Notes: generated by a model not told the origin, from the letters alone. DNA of 64,000 bases from Paraburkholderia flava (GCF_004359985.1 NZ_SMRO01000002.1:310001-374000), one strand, 5' to 3'; positions 27,348 through 38,799 are shown, counted from the stretch's first letter. Made by a program: numbers and translations.

Positions 27348-28344
27348 GGAGTTTCTCCACAACCAGTGCAATGAGGCGATGATCGAGCGCGGCTTCGACT
27401 GGGACGACCCAGATCCGCGCATCACGCCAGGCCGCCAATTTTACCGCATCCTTTTCGGTGACCAGGATCGTATCGGCATCGGTGCCGGCGAAAGGATTGC
27501 TGTCGAACGCGTAGTGATCGGGCAACGCGCGCGTATCGGGTGACAGGCCGGCGGCTCGCAGCGTCGCGAAGAAGCGTTCCGGCGAACCGATGCCTGCTGC
27601 CGCCAGTACACGGTTGCCCGCGAACTGCGCGAGCGGCTTGCGGCGCGATGGGTCGTCGAGCTGCCATGCGTCGCCTGGCGTGAGCGCGAGCGCAAACGTA
27701 TTCGGCCACGGCGGCAGCGCGCGTTCATACGGGTTGTTGATCAGCGTTGCGTCGCGACGGCGCGACAGCGGTTCGCGTAGCGGACCGGCCGGCAGCAGGA
27801 AGCCGTTACCGCCGAGCCGGTGATCGAACACGATCAGCTCCGCATCGCGCGCGAGACGGTAGTGCTGCAGGCCATCGTCGCTGACGATCACGTCGACCTC
27901 GCGATGCGCGGCACACAACGCCTGCGCAGCCGCGACGCGATCGGGGCAGACCCATACCGGTGCGCCGGTGCGTCGCGCGATCAGCAGCGGTTCATCGCCG
28001 GCTTCGGTCGCGAGCGAGCTGGGCATGACGAGCGTCGGTTGCACGATCTTCGCGCCGTAGCCGCGCGACACGACGCCCGGCACGAAGCCGGCCGCGCGCA
28101 GCGCATCGACGAGCGCGATCACCGTCGGCGTCTTGCCGGTCCCGCCGACCGTGACGTTGCCGACCACGACGACCGGCACACCGACGCGCACCGTCTCGCG
28201 CCAGCCGCGCGCAAACATCGCGCGGCGTGCGGCGGCTACCGCGCCGAATACGCAGGCAAACGGCGTGAGCGCCCACGCGAGCAATCCGCGCCTTTGCCAT
28301 TCGCGGGCGAGCCGCGCTTCGATGCGAGCTTTGAGGGCGCTCAT
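27328..28344 (-). CDS. lpxK: tetraacyldisaccharide 4'-kinase
   Basis: A 338-residue inner-membrane-associated kinase that phosphorylates the 4' position of the lipid A disaccharide precursor. The P-loop lies in [18 protein letters not shown] near residue 60, followed by [11 protein letters not shown] and the catalytic-site [12 protein letters not shown]. The N-terminus has one hydrophobic helix ([24 protein letters not shown]). ATG 28344 is the family start; the reading frame to 28599 is intergenic. Confidence 0.95.
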   Translation of the reverse strand: MSALKARIEARLAREWQRRGLLAWALTPFACVFGAVAAARRAMFARGWRETVRVGVPVVVVGNVTVGGTGKTPTVIALVDALRAAGFVPGVVSRGYGAKIVQPTLVMPSSLATEAGDEPLLIARRTGAPVWVCPDRVAAAQALCAAHREVDVIVSDDGLQHYRLARDAELIVFDHRLGGNGFLLPAGPLREPLSRRRDATLINNPYERALPPWPNTFALALTPGDAWQLDDPSRRKPLAQFAGNRVLAAAGIGSPERFFATLRAAGLSPDTRALPDHYAFDSNPFAGTDADTILVTEKDAVKLAAWRDARIWVVPVEAALDHRLIALVVEKLRGRSPA

Positions 28345-28908
28345 TGGACAACGGACGCAAACCGCGCGACGCGCGACGCGCACACGAAACGCATGGGACA
28401 CAGGGATGACGCGATCCACGAAAAAGACATCGGCGCGATTCTCCGGACGGTCGTTGACGACCCCTGACTGTAAAACGATGACGGACGTTGCGGGCAGCCT
28501 GCGCACTCGATGAGCCGCACGCAACGTCCAGGAAAGCCGGCACTCTAGCGTGCGGGCATCGTCGGCGGCAAGTCGCGCGGGGTCGCGCGGTGCGCGCACC
28601 GGTTATCCACAGGCCGCTCCTGTGGATAACTTTGTGGAGAAGATGCCTCGCGTCGCGCGGAAAAGGCCGTGCAGAAAGCCCCGGATCGGTGTCGTACACT
28701 ATTAACGAGACAAAAAACCTAGTCGAATCAAGCACATGATACGAACTCACCGGCCTGAGCGCGGTGCCGGGTCTGCGATTTGCGCTATGCATGGCCGGTG
28801 TGGACACTCCGGCGTCTCGACGCGCGGGACTGGACGGCGTGGGCGCACCGGACTATCTTCTGTCGGCCGTTCGGCACGCATTCTTCAGGTTCTACTTTTA
28901 TTCTTCGC
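28345..28908. other. lpxK-xseA divergent intergenic region
   Basis: 564 bp between divergent starts. It holds the paired DnaA boxes described separately. Beyond these I see no gene, tRNA or strong promoter; TACACT at 28695-28700 could be a weak -10 for xseA. Confidence 0.6.
28602..28630. promoter_or_regulatory. inverted pair of consensus DnaA boxes
   Basis: TTATCCACA (28603-28611) and TGTGGATAA (28621-28629) are two perfect consensus DnaA boxes facing each other. With flanks they form a perfect 12-bp inverted repeat around a CCGCT loop. A weaker related string, TTTGTGGAG, follows at 28631-28639. None of the usual oriC neighbours (dnaA, dnaN, gidA, rpmH) is present. Confidence 0.7.
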
Positions 28909-30291
28909 ATGAATTCCGAAAGTCCTTTTTCGTCGTCGTCGTTGCCCACGGGCGCCGATGCGGTCGTGCCGGTGTCGATGCTCAATCGCGCGATCGGCAC
29001 GATGCTCGAACGCTCGTTTCCGCTGGTGTGGGTGTCGGGTGAAGTGTCGAATTTCACGCGCGCCGCGAGCGGTCACTGGTACTTCTCGATCAAGGACGCG
29101 CAGGCGCAGATGCGCTGTGTGATGTTCCGTGGCCGCGCGCAGCACGCCGAGTTCACGCCGCGCGAAGGCGATCGCATCGAAGTCCGCGCATTGGTGACGA
29201 TGTACGAGCCGCGCGGCGAACTGCAACTGAATGTCGAGGCTGTGCGCCGGACCGGCCAGGGCCGGCTGTACGAAGCGTTCCTGCGACTGAAGGCGCAACT
29301 CGAAGGCGAAGGACTCTTCGCCGCCGAGCGCAAGCGCGCATTGCCCGCGCATCCGCGAGCGATCGGCATCGTCACGTCGCTGCAGGCGGCCGCGTTGCGC
29401 GATGTACTGACGACGCTGTCGCGTCGCGCGCCGCACGTGCCGGTGATCGTTTATCCGGCACCCGTGCAGGGCGTGGGTTCGAGCGCGAAGCTCGCCGCGA
29501 TGGTCGAGGCGGCCAACGCACGTCGCGAAGTGGACGTGTTGATCGTGTGCCGGGGCGGCGGGTCGATCGAAGACCTGTGGGCGTTCAACGAAGAAATACT
29601 CGCGCGTGCGATTGCCGAAAGCGCGTTGCCGGTGGTGAGCGGCGTCGGACACGAAACCGATTTCACGATCGCCGATTTTGCCGCCGACGTGCGCGCACCG
29701 ACGCCGACCGGCGCCGCAGAACTCGTGAATCCGCAGCGCGCGCTGCTGTTGCGCGATCTCGAGCAACGGCATGCATCGCTTGCGCGTGGCTTCGACCGGA
29801 TGATGGAGCGGCGCGCACAGCAACTCGACTGGCTGTCGCGCAGGCTTGTGTCACCGGCCGAACGGCTCGCGCGACAACGTACGCATCTTCAGCAACTGGG
29901 CGTGCGTCTCGTGTCGGCGGGTGCGCGACCCGTGCGCGATGCGCGTGCGCAGTTTGCGCTGCTGCGGATGCGCTGGCAGCGCACGCATCCCAATCTCGCC
30001 GCGCATCGCGCGACGTTGCAGCAACTGAAGCAGCGTGTCGAGCAGGCAGTGTTACGACAGCATGAACGTCAGGAGGCTCGCGTGACGTCGCTTGCCGCGC
30101 GGCTCGAAGTGCTGAGTCCGCAGCGCACGCTCGAACGCGGTTATGCCGCGTTGCTCGATGCGCAGAGCGGCCACGCGGTGCGGGCGCCGGCTGCATTGAA
30201 ACCGGGCCGGCGGCTCACCGTGCATCTCGCGGAAGGAACCGCGGACGTCGCGCTCGCGGACGTGCAGCAACGTCTTACCGACGGTTTCTGA
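28909..30291 (+). CDS. xseA: exodeoxyribonuclease VII large subunit
   Basis: A 460-residue subunit of the single-strand-specific exonuclease VII. An N-terminal OB-fold ([38 protein letters not shown]) is followed by the catalytic domain with [37 protein letters not shown] and [17 protein letters not shown] long coiled coil comes next, and the C-terminus has [17 protein letters not shown] 28909 begins the conserved region. The small subunit gene xseB is not in this window. Confidence 0.95.
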   Translation: MNSESPFSSSSLPTGADAVVPVSMLNRAIGTMLERSFPLVWVSGEVSNFTRAASGHWYFSIKDAQAQMRCVMFRGRAQHAEFTPREGDRIEVRALVTMYEPRGELQLNVEAVRRTGQGRLYEAFLRLKAQLEGEGLFAAERKRALPAHPRAIGIVTSLQAAALRDVLTTLSRRAPHVPVIVYPAPVQGVGSSAKLAAMVEAANARREVDVLIVCRGGGSIEDLWAFNEEILARAIAESALPVVSGVGHETDFTIADFAADVRAPTPTGAAELVNPQRALLLRDLEQRHASLARGFDRMMERRAQQLDWLSRRLVSPAERLARQRTHLQQLGVRLVSAGARPVRDARAQFALLRMRWQRTHPNLAAHRATLQQLKQRVEQAVLRQHERQEARVTSLAARLEVLSPQRTLERGYAALLDAQSGHAVRAPAALKPGRRLTVHLAEGTADVALADVQQRLTDGF

Positions 30292-30410
30292 CAACGCTTT
30301 CGGCCGCAGTACATTTGACCTTCGGCGCACGCTGCAGACGCATTTATTACGCCGCTTCCACGCCCGTCGCACCTGCGTTTGCACGCGATGCCCGACATAA
30401 TGGCCGCGTG

Positions 30411-30440
30411 TTTGCGGGGTTATTCCAAGTCGCCTACAAT
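30411..30440 (+). promoter_or_regulatory. candidate sodB promoter
   Basis: TTTGCG (30411-30416), an 18-bp spacer and TACAAT (30435-30440), about 60 bases before the sodB start codon. Confidence 0.45.
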
Positions 30441-30498
30441 CGAGTGCTCCAAGGCGTTATCCGCAGAACTCCCCATAAACAGACAGAAGGAAAGCATC

Positions 30499-31077
30499 AT
30501 GGAACATACGCTCCCGCCGCTGCCGTACGCAAAGAACGCTCTCGCGCCGAACATGTCGGAAGAGACGCTCGAGTTCCACTACGGCAAGCATCACCAGACC
30601 TATGTGACCAACCTAAACAATCTGATCAAGGGCACGGAGTTCGAAAATCTGTCGCTTGAAGAGATCGTGAAGAAGTCGTCGGGCGGTATCTTCAACAACT
30701 CGGCACAAATCTGGAATCACACGTTCTTCTGGAATAGCCTGTCCCCGCAAGGTGGCGGTGCACCGTCGGGCGCACTCGGCGACGCGATCAACGCGAAGTG
30801 GGGTTCCTACGATGCGTTCAAGGAAGCGTTCACGAAGACCGCAGTCGGCACGTTCGGCTCGGGCTGGGCATGGCTCGTGAAGAAGGCCGACGGTTCGCTC
30901 GACCTGGTGTCGACGAGCAACGCTGCCACGCCGCTGACCACCGACGCGAAAGCACTGCTGACGATCGACGTCTGGGAACACGCGTACTACATCGATTACC
31001 GCAATGCCCGTCCGAAGTTCGTCGAAGCATTCTGGAACATCGTGAACTGGGATTTCGCAGCAAAGAACTTTGCTTGA
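30499..31077 (+). CDS. sodB: superoxide dismutase [Fe]
   Basis: A 192-residue cytoplasmic enzyme that dismutates superoxide. Metal ligands are visible: His27 in LEFHYGKHH, the second His in IWNHTFFW, and Asp and His in the C-terminal [13 protein letters not shown]. The Gln in [10 protein letters not shown] points to the iron type. ATG 30499 follows AAGGAAAG. A promoter lies upstream and two hairpins downstream, so it is probably monocistronic. Confidence 0.97.
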   Translation: MEHTLPPLPYAKNALAPNMSEETLEFHYGKHHQTYVTNLNNLIKGTEFENLSLEEIVKKSSGGIFNNSAQIWNHTFFWNSLSPQGGGAPSGALGDAINAKWGSYDAFKEAFTKTAVGTFGSGWAWLVKKADGSLDLVSTSNAATPLTTDAKALLTIDVWEHAYYIDYRNARPKFVEAFWNIVNWDFAAKNFA

Positions 31078-31092
31078 GATTGCCTGGCTCTA

Positions 31093-31157
31093 ACGTTCAG
31101 ATCTGCAAGCAGGTTTGAACGTAGCGGGAACGAAAGCCCTCCGATGTGAGGGCTTTT
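31093..31157 (+). terminator. double hairpin after sodB
   Basis: The first hairpin (31093-31121) has ACGTTCA/TGAACGT outer arms and an inner TCTGC/GCAGG stem. The second (31133-31157) is AAAGCCCTC/GAGGGCTTT with a trailing T-run and is a good intrinsic terminator. Confidence 0.85.
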
Positions 31158-31281
31158 TGTTTTCTGGCTTCGAGAAGACTCCATGTCCGCGCGCCGACTG
31201 ACCTCGCACGACCCAGGCTATATTACCGGGCTACGTGGAGCACCCGCTTCGCATCCGCATTCATGGCTCACGAGCGACGAC

Positions 31282-32094
31282 ATGGACACCGCTGGCATCA
31301 TCTCGGTCATCACCGCGACATTCAACACCGGGCCTTTGCTCGACCGCGCAATCCACTCGCTGCTGACGCAGGACTGTCCCGACTGGGAGATGATCGTCTC
31401 GCCGGACGACGGCGCCGACTACACGCATCTCGAAGCGCGCGATACACGCATCCGCGTGGTTCGCACGAGCGAGTCGCATACCGGCGCGGGCCGCGCGCGG
31501 AACCGCGGTCTCGCGATCGCGCGGGGCACGTGGGTCGCGACGCTCGACGACGATGACCTGCTGGACCCGTCGTTTATCGGCGCCGCGCGCGCTGAGTTGC
31601 AGACGCATCCTGTCGTCACCGCGTCGACCCGTTACGTCGATCACACGGGTCATGTCGTGAGAGCGATTGGCGAAGCGTTCGATACGCTGACCATTCCTGT
31701 GTTCGCACGCCAGTTCGGCTCGATGCACGCGATCGGCCGACGTGATCAGCATCCGCAATGGCAGACCACGTTCGCGCAGGACATTCTGCACACGTGCGAG
31801 GCAATCGATCGCGCAGGCGGTTCGATCCCCGTCATTCGCGGCGCGTCGTATCAATGCAACCTGCGATCGGGCAGCACCGTCACGGTTCGCCGCGATATCA
31901 GCGAGCAATACAGCGGCATCATCGAGCGTCTGGAGAGCGGTGTCCCGGCGATGTCGAAGCAGGGACACGACGACACGCTCGTACTCTTTCGCCGGTGGCG
32001 CAGGATCAATGATCTGTTCGAGGCGCGCAGCGATGAATCGCTCGGGTATCACGAGTTCGCGCAGCAACTGCCTGCCGATGTGCTGAACGCGTAG
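31282..32094 (+). CDS. family 2 (GT-A) glycosyltransferase
   Basis: About 270 residues from ATG 31282 (MDTAGIISVITATFNTG); an in-frame ATG at 31183 would add 33 residues and starts 26 bp past the sodB terminator. The GT-A nucleotide-sugar fold is shown by ISVITATFNTGPLLDRAIHSLL, the GAGRARNRGLAIARGTWVATLDDDD segment with its Asp-rich metal-binding motif, and an acceptor region with no clear relative. It is a lone gene, not in an LPS or exopolysaccharide cluster, so donor and acceptor are unknown. Confidence 0.8.
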   Translation: MDTAGIISVITATFNTGPLLDRAIHSLLTQDCPDWEMIVSPDDGADYTHLEARDTRIRVVRTSESHTGAGRARNRGLAIARGTWVATLDDDDLLDPSFIGAARAELQTHPVVTASTRYVDHTGHVVRAIGEAFDTLTIPVFARQFGSMHAIGRRDQHPQWQTTFAQDILHTCEAIDRAGGSIPVIRGASYQCNLRSGSTVTVRRDISEQYSGIIERLESGVPAMSKQGHDDTLVLFRRWRRINDLFEARSDESLGYHEFAQQLPADVLNA

Positions 32095-32146
32095 CCGAAG
32101 ACCTGGCGTCGGCGCTATCGCGCGTAACTGCTTTTAGGAGAATTGA

Positions 32147-32938
32147 GTGAATCGTCCTGTCGCATTGGTGACCGGCGCAGCGAAACGAGCGGGGCGGGAC
32201 TTCGCCTGCTATTTCGCGGAAAAAGGTTATGACGTCGTGGTGCATTACCACGGGTCCGAAAATGAAGCGCGCGAGGTGGTGGACGAAGCGGTGCGGCAAG
32301 GTGCCCGTGCGATTGCGGTGCGCGCCGATTTGCGCGAGGCCGTCGATATCGACAATCTGATCGATGTCACGTACCGGGAATTCCAGCGACTGGACCTGTT
32401 GGTGAACAACGCGTCCGTGTTTGCGCAGGAGCATTTTCCGGATTTCTCGCTGAAGCTTCTGGACGATGCGTGGACAGTGAACTGTCGCGCGCCGATTCTG
32501 CTTATTCAGGCCTTCTATCGCAAAGCGGCTGCTGCGGGTGCGACGGGAACCGTGGTCAACGTTGTCGATCAGAAGATCCGCGACAATTTTCACAAGGACC
32601 ATTTCAGCTACACGGTCGGCAAGGTGGCGATTGGAAACCTGACGAAAATGCTCGCGATCAGCGCTCAGCCGGTTTTGCGCGTCAACGCCGTCTTTCCTGG
32701 ACTCATGTTGCCGAGCGACAACCAGACCCAACGGGACTTCGAATACGCGTCCACGCGCTCGAACCTGATCGGCCGAGCAGTGGGGCCACGCGATGTGGCC
32801 GAGGCGATCCAGATGTTGACCTTACCGAGCATGGTGGGCGTCGACTTCGTCGTGGACGGCGGCCAGAATCTTATTCCCGTCGATCAGGATGTGCTCTATC
32901 TGCATCGGGCGCCTGCTGATGGTGAGTCGGGGCGTTAG
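32147..32938 (+). CDS. SDR oxidoreductase, pteridine-reductase/FolM-like
   Basis: A 263-residue short-chain dehydrogenase starting with GTG 32147 after TAGGAG. The N-terminal TGAAKRAG (residues 9-16), LVNNAS and the active-site YTVGK are seen, and the C-terminus has VDFVVDGGQNLIPVD. The TGAAKR pattern and the extended tail resemble pteridine reductases and FolM dihydromonapterin reductase, which reduce dihydrofolate or dihydromonapterin. The assignment is by motif only. It follows the glycosyltransferase gene by 52 bp in the same direction. Confidence 0.75.
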   Translation: MNRPVALVTGAAKRAGRDFACYFAEKGYDVVVHYHGSENEAREVVDEAVRQGARAIAVRADLREAVDIDNLIDVTYREFQRLDLLVNNASVFAQEHFPDFSLKLLDDAWTVNCRAPILLIQAFYRKAAAAGATGTVVNVVDQKIRDNFHKDHFSYTVGKVAIGNLTKMLAISAQPVLRVNAVFPGLMLPSDNQTQRDFEYASTRSNLIGRAVGPRDVAEAIQMLTLPSMVGVDFVVDGGQNLIPVDQDVLYLHRAPADGESGR

Positions 32939-32999
32939 GCTTCGATGAGTCGAGTGCACGTACTGCTGCATGGGTCTTGAGCGACGCGCTTTTCGCCCA

Positions 33000-33935
33000 C
33001 TACCTTCGCACCGCCCGCGATGTGTCCGGCACCATCCACCCGCCATTAGACGGTGCCGCGAACGCGTCGCGCATCCATTGCACGAACGCACGAACCCGTA
33101 ACGACAATTGCCGGCTGTGCGGATACAGCACGGACACCGGCATCGGCGGTGGTGGAAACTCGGGAAGCACGACGACGAGCCGGCCTTCATCCAGTTCACT
33201 GGCGATCCGGTAGCGCGGCACCTGCACGAGGCCGAGGCCCGCGACCGCGCCGGCGGTATAGAGATCGGCACCGGTGACCGCGACCACGCCGCGCATCGCG
33301 ATCTCGGTCACGCTTCGGTCGGCGAGGAATTCGAACGGCATGTTCTTGCCCGTCGTGCTCGATACGTAGTTCACCGCACGATGTCCTGCCAGCGCGTCGG
33401 GACTGTCCGGTACACCGAAACGTTGCAGATACCCAGGGCTCGCGACCGTCACCTGTTCCATCAACGCGACCCGCACCGCGACGATCGACGAATCCGGCAA
33501 ATACCCTGCACGCAATGCACAGTCGATTCCTTCGCGCACGAGATCGACCAGCCGGTCGTCGGAGCCGATGTGCAGATCGATGTCCGGATAGCGATCGAGA
33601 AATTCAGGTAGCACCGGCACCACGAAATGCCGTGCAAGCGTGCCCTGCAGATTCACGCGCAGCAGACCCTTCGGCGCGGCGTGACGAAATGCGCCATCGG
33701 CTTCCTCGAGATCGGCAATCAGGCGGACGCAGCATCGGTAGTACGCGTCGCCGTCGGGCGTGAGCCGCACGGTGCGTGTCGTGCGTTCGAGTAGCCGCGT
33801 GCCAAGACGTCGTTCCATTCGCTTCAGCAGGTTCGTTACCGTCGCGCGCGGAATCTGCAGATCCTCGGCCGCCTGCGTGAAGCTCTGTCGCTCGGCGATC
33901 CGCACGAACACCTGCATTTCCTGAAACCGGTCCAT
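33000..33935 (-). CDS. LysR-family transcriptional regulator
   Basis: A 311-residue LysR protein of the CrgA-like group. The N-terminal winged helix-turn-helix (MDRFQEMQVFVRIAERQSFT, AAEDLQIPRATVTNLLKRME, LGTRLLERTTRTVRLT) is followed by the periplasmic-binding-protein-like effector domain (LLRVNLQGTLARHFVVP, GIDCALRAGYLPDSS). Members usually control a divergent oxidoreductase. The only thing opposite is the C-terminal scrap of an SDR gene, so the original target appears lost. Confidence 0.92.
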   Translation of the reverse strand: MDRFQEMQVFVRIAERQSFTQAAEDLQIPRATVTNLLKRMERRLGTRLLERTTRTVRLTPDGDAYYRCCVRLIADLEEADGAFRHAAPKGLLRVNLQGTLARHFVVPVLPEFLDRYPDIDLHIGSDDRLVDLVREGIDCALRAGYLPDSSIVAVRVALMEQVTVASPGYLQRFGVPDSPDALAGHRAVNYVSSTTGKNMPFEFLADRSVTEIAMRGVVAVTGADLYTAGAVAGLGLVQVPRYRIASELDEGRLVVVLPEFPPPPMPVSVLYPHSRQLSLRVRAFVQWMRDAFAAPSNGGWMVPDTSRAVRR

Positions 33936-34014
33936 TACCGCTCCACTGCAAAACTAATTTGAATAGTGATGATTCAGGTGACCCGGCTATTGCACTCCAT
34001 CGGGTCGACCTTGA

Positions 34015-34146
34015 TTCATTTTCTTGCCGGTTCGCTTCGTCGATCGACAGGATGTCCGGCAGCGCGTAGCGGCGCTGCGCGTTGGTTGGCATGCGCCGAT
34101 CGTTGTCGACGGCGGCTGGTTCACCGAACATCGCGAGCCGATTTGA
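34015..34146 (+). pseudogene. C-terminal remnant of a short-chain dehydrogenase
   Basis: An open stretch of about 43 codons, preceded by an in-frame TGA and without a start, ends PIVVDGGWFTEHREPI-stop. The IVVDGGW tail is the standard C-terminus of SDR enzymes, and the preceding RFVDRQDVRQRVAAL resembles their pre-terminal helix. The remaining 200 or so residues are missing. It reads away from the LysR gene, the usual position for a LysR-controlled SDR. Confidence 0.5.
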
Positions 34147-34361
34147 ACGGCACGGCATGGCCCGCGATCGGCGCCAGGCGTTTCAGGCATTCCAGGCGTT
34201 AAGTCGGTCGCACGGTGAGCGAGAGTCGGCGCCGCGAAATAATCGAGACGCGATGACGTTGGCTGTTGCGTTGTCGCGTATTGCCGGGGCGGAGTGGCTG
34301 CGTGTGCAAACGAGAGACGCTGCTAAGAGGGATGCGTGTGTGTGTTATCGCGCATTGGGTG

Positions 34362-34410
34362 GACGGCACAAGGACACAGCCCCAGTTGACGAGACCAGGG
34401 CTGTGCCGTC
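34362..34410. repeat. bulged long inverted repeat
   Basis: The right arm GGGCTGTGCCGTC (34398-34410) is complementary to GACGGCACA (34362-34370) plus GCCC (34379-34382), with an 8-base insertion between the two left segments. The loop is about 15 bases. It sits at the stop of the small minus-strand ORF. There is no T-run. Confidence 0.55.
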
Positions 34411-34672
34411 AGAAGGGACCGTCGATGCTATGACGTGTCGGCGGCTCACGTAGTGGAGCCGCGCACGGTTCCATGGACCGACGGGTCTGTTCACTGTCCG
34501 ATGCATTGAGCACCGCGAGCCGGCTGCACAACGATTGCCGGATCTGCGTAGCGGCTTCGCCGCTCACTTCGTCGCTCAACGCGGGCGCACAGGATGCGAT
34601 CGTCGGCGATGCTCGGGGGTTGAGCGTGTGGGGGTGACGCGCGGTCGGTGAGCATGGTGGTGAACCCGACAT
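34409..34672 (-). CDS. hypothetical small protein, doubtful
   Basis: An 87-residue ORF from ATG 34672, rich in Ser, Pro and Arg and without a recognised domain. The middle (DEVSGEAATQIRQSLCSRL) looks more protein-like than the ends. Third-position GC is lower than in true neighbours and the ribosome binding site is poor. The stop coincides with a long hairpin. It may be non-coding. Confidence 0.2.
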   Translation of the reverse strand: MSGSPPCSPTARHPHTLNPRASPTIASCAPALSDEVSGEAATQIRQSLCSRLAVLNASDSEQTRRSMEPCAAPLREPPTRHSIDGPF

Positions 34673-34876
34673 CCTGCTTTAGAAGTGCCGCTTCAAGCGA
34701 GTACGGTTGCCTGTTCCGAATTCAGTTCTCCAGACACCACCGTCACTCGCCGCTGTCTCGTCTCGACGGTGACCCTGCGACGTTGCCATCCGCATGTCGG
34801 CGTCGATGATGGCACAGAAAAACTGCCGATCGCGATGAAAAAACTGCAAGACGAAGTTGCAGCAGACAGGATGGGC

Positions 34877-35848
34877 CTAGCATCGGACCTGGCCGGCGAC
34901 ATCGGCGATCTGCGTCCGCAGCCACTGAAGCGCGGGGTCCTGGTCATTGCGTGCGTGCCATGCTGCCCGCACACATGAATCAGGTGCGGGATAGGGAACG
35001 GGGCGCGTGCACAGTTCGCCGCTGCGCTCGAATTCGAACCCAAGCGGAGAAGGCACGATGGCCAGCATGTCGCTATCACGCAGCAACGACGGAATCGCTA
35101 GCGAATGAGCGACGGAGATGCGCATGCGCGGATGCGTCGGAGAATGCTCAAAGGCATCTTCGAGCGCCTGTCGATCGAACATTTCCGATTGCCGTGCAAG
35201 ACCTCGCTCCAGGATAAATCCGCCTAGCGCGCCTTCCTCGCGCCCACCCAGCGAAACGGTCGCGAGCGGGTAATTCAGGAGGTCTTCCGGCGTGATGGTC
35301 CGTGCAGTGAGCGGATGGTCCTGACGCATCGCCAGAAGCTCGGTGTGCTTCCACACCAGCATCGATTGAAATCGCGACGGCACCTCCGCGAAAATTCCGA
35401 TCGCGATATCGATCCGGCCGAGATCGATCTGTTCGGCGAGATCGAGTCTCGTCGACGGCCTGATGATCAGATTGACCATCGGCGCTTCGGCACTCAGCCG
35501 TCGACTCAAACGGCTGAGCAACAGCATGGTCATGTAGTCGTTCGCGGCCACCACAAAATCGCGGCTTGCCACCTTCGGCAGGAACGGTTCGTTACCCAGT
35601 GCGTTCTGGATCTGCTGGAGTGCATTGCGCAGCGGCATGGCCATCGCTTCCGCTCGAGCGGTAGGCTGCATCCCTTTTGCGGTACGCACAAAAAGATCGT
35701 CCTCGAGTACGTCGCGCAGTCGACCGAGCGCGTGACTGATCGCAGACTGACTGAGGTTGAGCCGCTTGCCTGCGAGGAGCAGGTTGCGGTCTTCAAAGAT
35801 CGCATCGAATACGCGCAAAAGATTGAGATCGATCCTCGCGAGGTTCAT
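34877..35848 (-). CDS. LysR-family transcriptional regulator, NodD/LinR-like group
   Basis: About 323 residues from ATG 35848 (alternatives 35857 and GTG 35866). The DNA-binding domain IDLNLLRVFDAIFEDRNLLL, with AGKRLNLSQSAISHALGRLR and DDLFVRTAKGMQPT, matches the LysR subgroup with NodD, NahR and LinR, which respond to aromatic compounds. The effector domain follows from about 90. It is divergent from the DUF4863 gene, which is its likely target. Confidence 0.92.
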   Translation of the reverse strand: MNLARIDLNLLRVFDAIFEDRNLLLAGKRLNLSQSAISHALGRLRDVLEDDLFVRTAKGMQPTARAEAMAMPLRNALQQIQNALGNEPFLPKVASRDFVVAANDYMTMLLLSRLSRRLSAEAPMVNLIIRPSTRLDLAEQIDLGRIDIAIGIFAEVPSRFQSMLVWKHTELLAMRQDHPLTARTITPEDLLNYPLATVSLGGREEGALGGFILERGLARQSEMFDRQALEDAFEHSPTHPRMRISVAHSLAIPSLLRDSDMLAIVPSPLGFEFERSGELCTRPVPYPAPDSCVRAAWHARNDQDPALQWLRTQIADVAGQVRC

Positions 35849-35949
35849 GCGTTCCATCCGGGTCACGTTGCGTTGAGGCCATCTTACGCTGGGTCGGGAA
35901 CGTTTCTACTGACGGTGAGCACTGCCGTTTTACTGTCGCCGGGTACGCG

Positions 35950-35969
35950 GTTTCAACACGATATTGAAC
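35950..35969. promoter_or_regulatory. candidate LysR operator
   Basis: TTCAA (35952-35956) and TTGAA (35964-35968) form an inverted pair with a 7-bp AT-rich spacer, in the divergent region between the LysR gene and the DUF4863 gene, about 105 bp from the LysR start. LysR proteins bind such interrupted dyads. Confidence 0.4.
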
Positions 35970-36174
35970 ATGCCGCGATCGTTGAAATACTGTTGTTCAC
36001 TGGCCGCGAGTCAGCTCTTGCATGCGCGGCATTATCACCTTGCAGGGTTGTCGCTTCCTTCGTTGCGGTGGCCGTGGCATTTTGCTCAAACGGCATACAT
36101 GAAGCCGCGTGACCATGCATGCATCGTTGAAGGTGCCACGCACCCGATCCACCGCATACCGGATGAGGACGCAT

Positions 36175-36732
36175 ATGGAACACAGCAAAATTTCAAGCAG
36201 CAAAGACGAGTTGATCGCGCGATGCCTGCCCTTTCTTGCCGAGGTCAAAGACATGACGACCGGCGCCGAAGTCGAGCAATGGCTCAACACGAAGTACGGC
36301 ACGGACAGCGAGTTCTATCGAGAAGTAGCCCACTTGATCCGTGTCGGCGTCGAAGAGGAAGGGTGGGCTGCCAACGTCGAGGTCGAGGGCCGGAGATATC
36401 GTCGCGCCCGGTTGGTCGATCCTTCGGAGGCGACCTTCGGATTCAGCATCACGACGGTCTACATGGATAGCGTCGGGAATACTCAGGCTAATCCGGAGGA
36501 CAGTTTCCGTGGCGATTATCACGCTCACCCGTATGGCGAATTCAACATGGTGATACCGCTTAACGAAGGCGCGGCACTCGCGGGTCCGAACGGCTGGTGT
36601 TATGGCGGTTGGACCACGCCGGCGCCTGGAAGCCATCATTATCCGGAGGTCAAAGGTGGGGCGGTGATTGCGCTGTTCTTTTTGCCGGCAGGGCGTATTT
36701 CGTATGCGGTGAAGGCGCCTGATGCGAAGTAG
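36175..36732 (+). CDS. DUF4863 family protein, 4-hydroxylaminobenzoate lyase-like
   Basis: A 185-residue protein from ATG 36175 with GAGGA upstream. A helical N-terminus (IARCLPFLAEVKDMTTGAEVEQWLN) precedes a cupin-like region with GDYHAHPYGEFNMVIPL, in which the histidines and glutamate could bind metal, and GWTTPAPGSHHYPEV. The family includes PnbB, which turns 4-hydroxylaminobenzoate into protocatechuate and ammonia. The nitroreductase partner (PnbA) is not adjacent. Divergence from an aromatic-type LysR regulator supports a role in aromatic metabolism. Confidence 0.65.
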   Translation: MEHSKISSSKDELIARCLPFLAEVKDMTTGAEVEQWLNTKYGTDSEFYREVAHLIRVGVEEEGWAANVEVEGRRYRRARLVDPSEATFGFSITTVYMDSVGNTQANPEDSFRGDYHAHPYGEFNMVIPLNEGAALAGPNGWCYGGWTTPAPGSHHYPEVKGGAVIALFFLPAGRISYAVKAPDAK

Positions 36733-36741
36733 CTAGCGGTT

Positions 36742-38746
<2,005 letters not shown>

Positions 38747-38799
38747 ACCGCGTGTGCGTTCATGCTGATGTGAGTCACGTCGGCAGACGGTAGTGAAAA

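Larger units (their letters stand above)
34147..34876. other. gene-poor stretch between two LysR genes
   Basis: 730 bp with lower codon periodicity than the rest of the window. It holds a long bulged inverted repeat (34362-34410) and one doubtful small ORF on the minus strand. No transposase or tRNA is seen. It looks like an eroded or rearranged segment. Confidence 0.5.

Noticed and set aside
28602..28630. Chromosome or plasmid replication origin at the DnaA boxes
   Set aside because: Only two strong boxes, no AT-rich unwinding region, and no dnaA, dnaN, rep or par genes nearby.
34685..34978. 97-codon plus-strand frame over the end of the second LysR gene
   Set aside because: It overlaps a well-supported gene, has no domain, and its start lies in eroded sequence.
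35025..35045. tRNA T-loop-like GAATTCGAACCC string
   Set aside because: It lies inside the LysR coding sequence and no cloverleaf can be folded around it.
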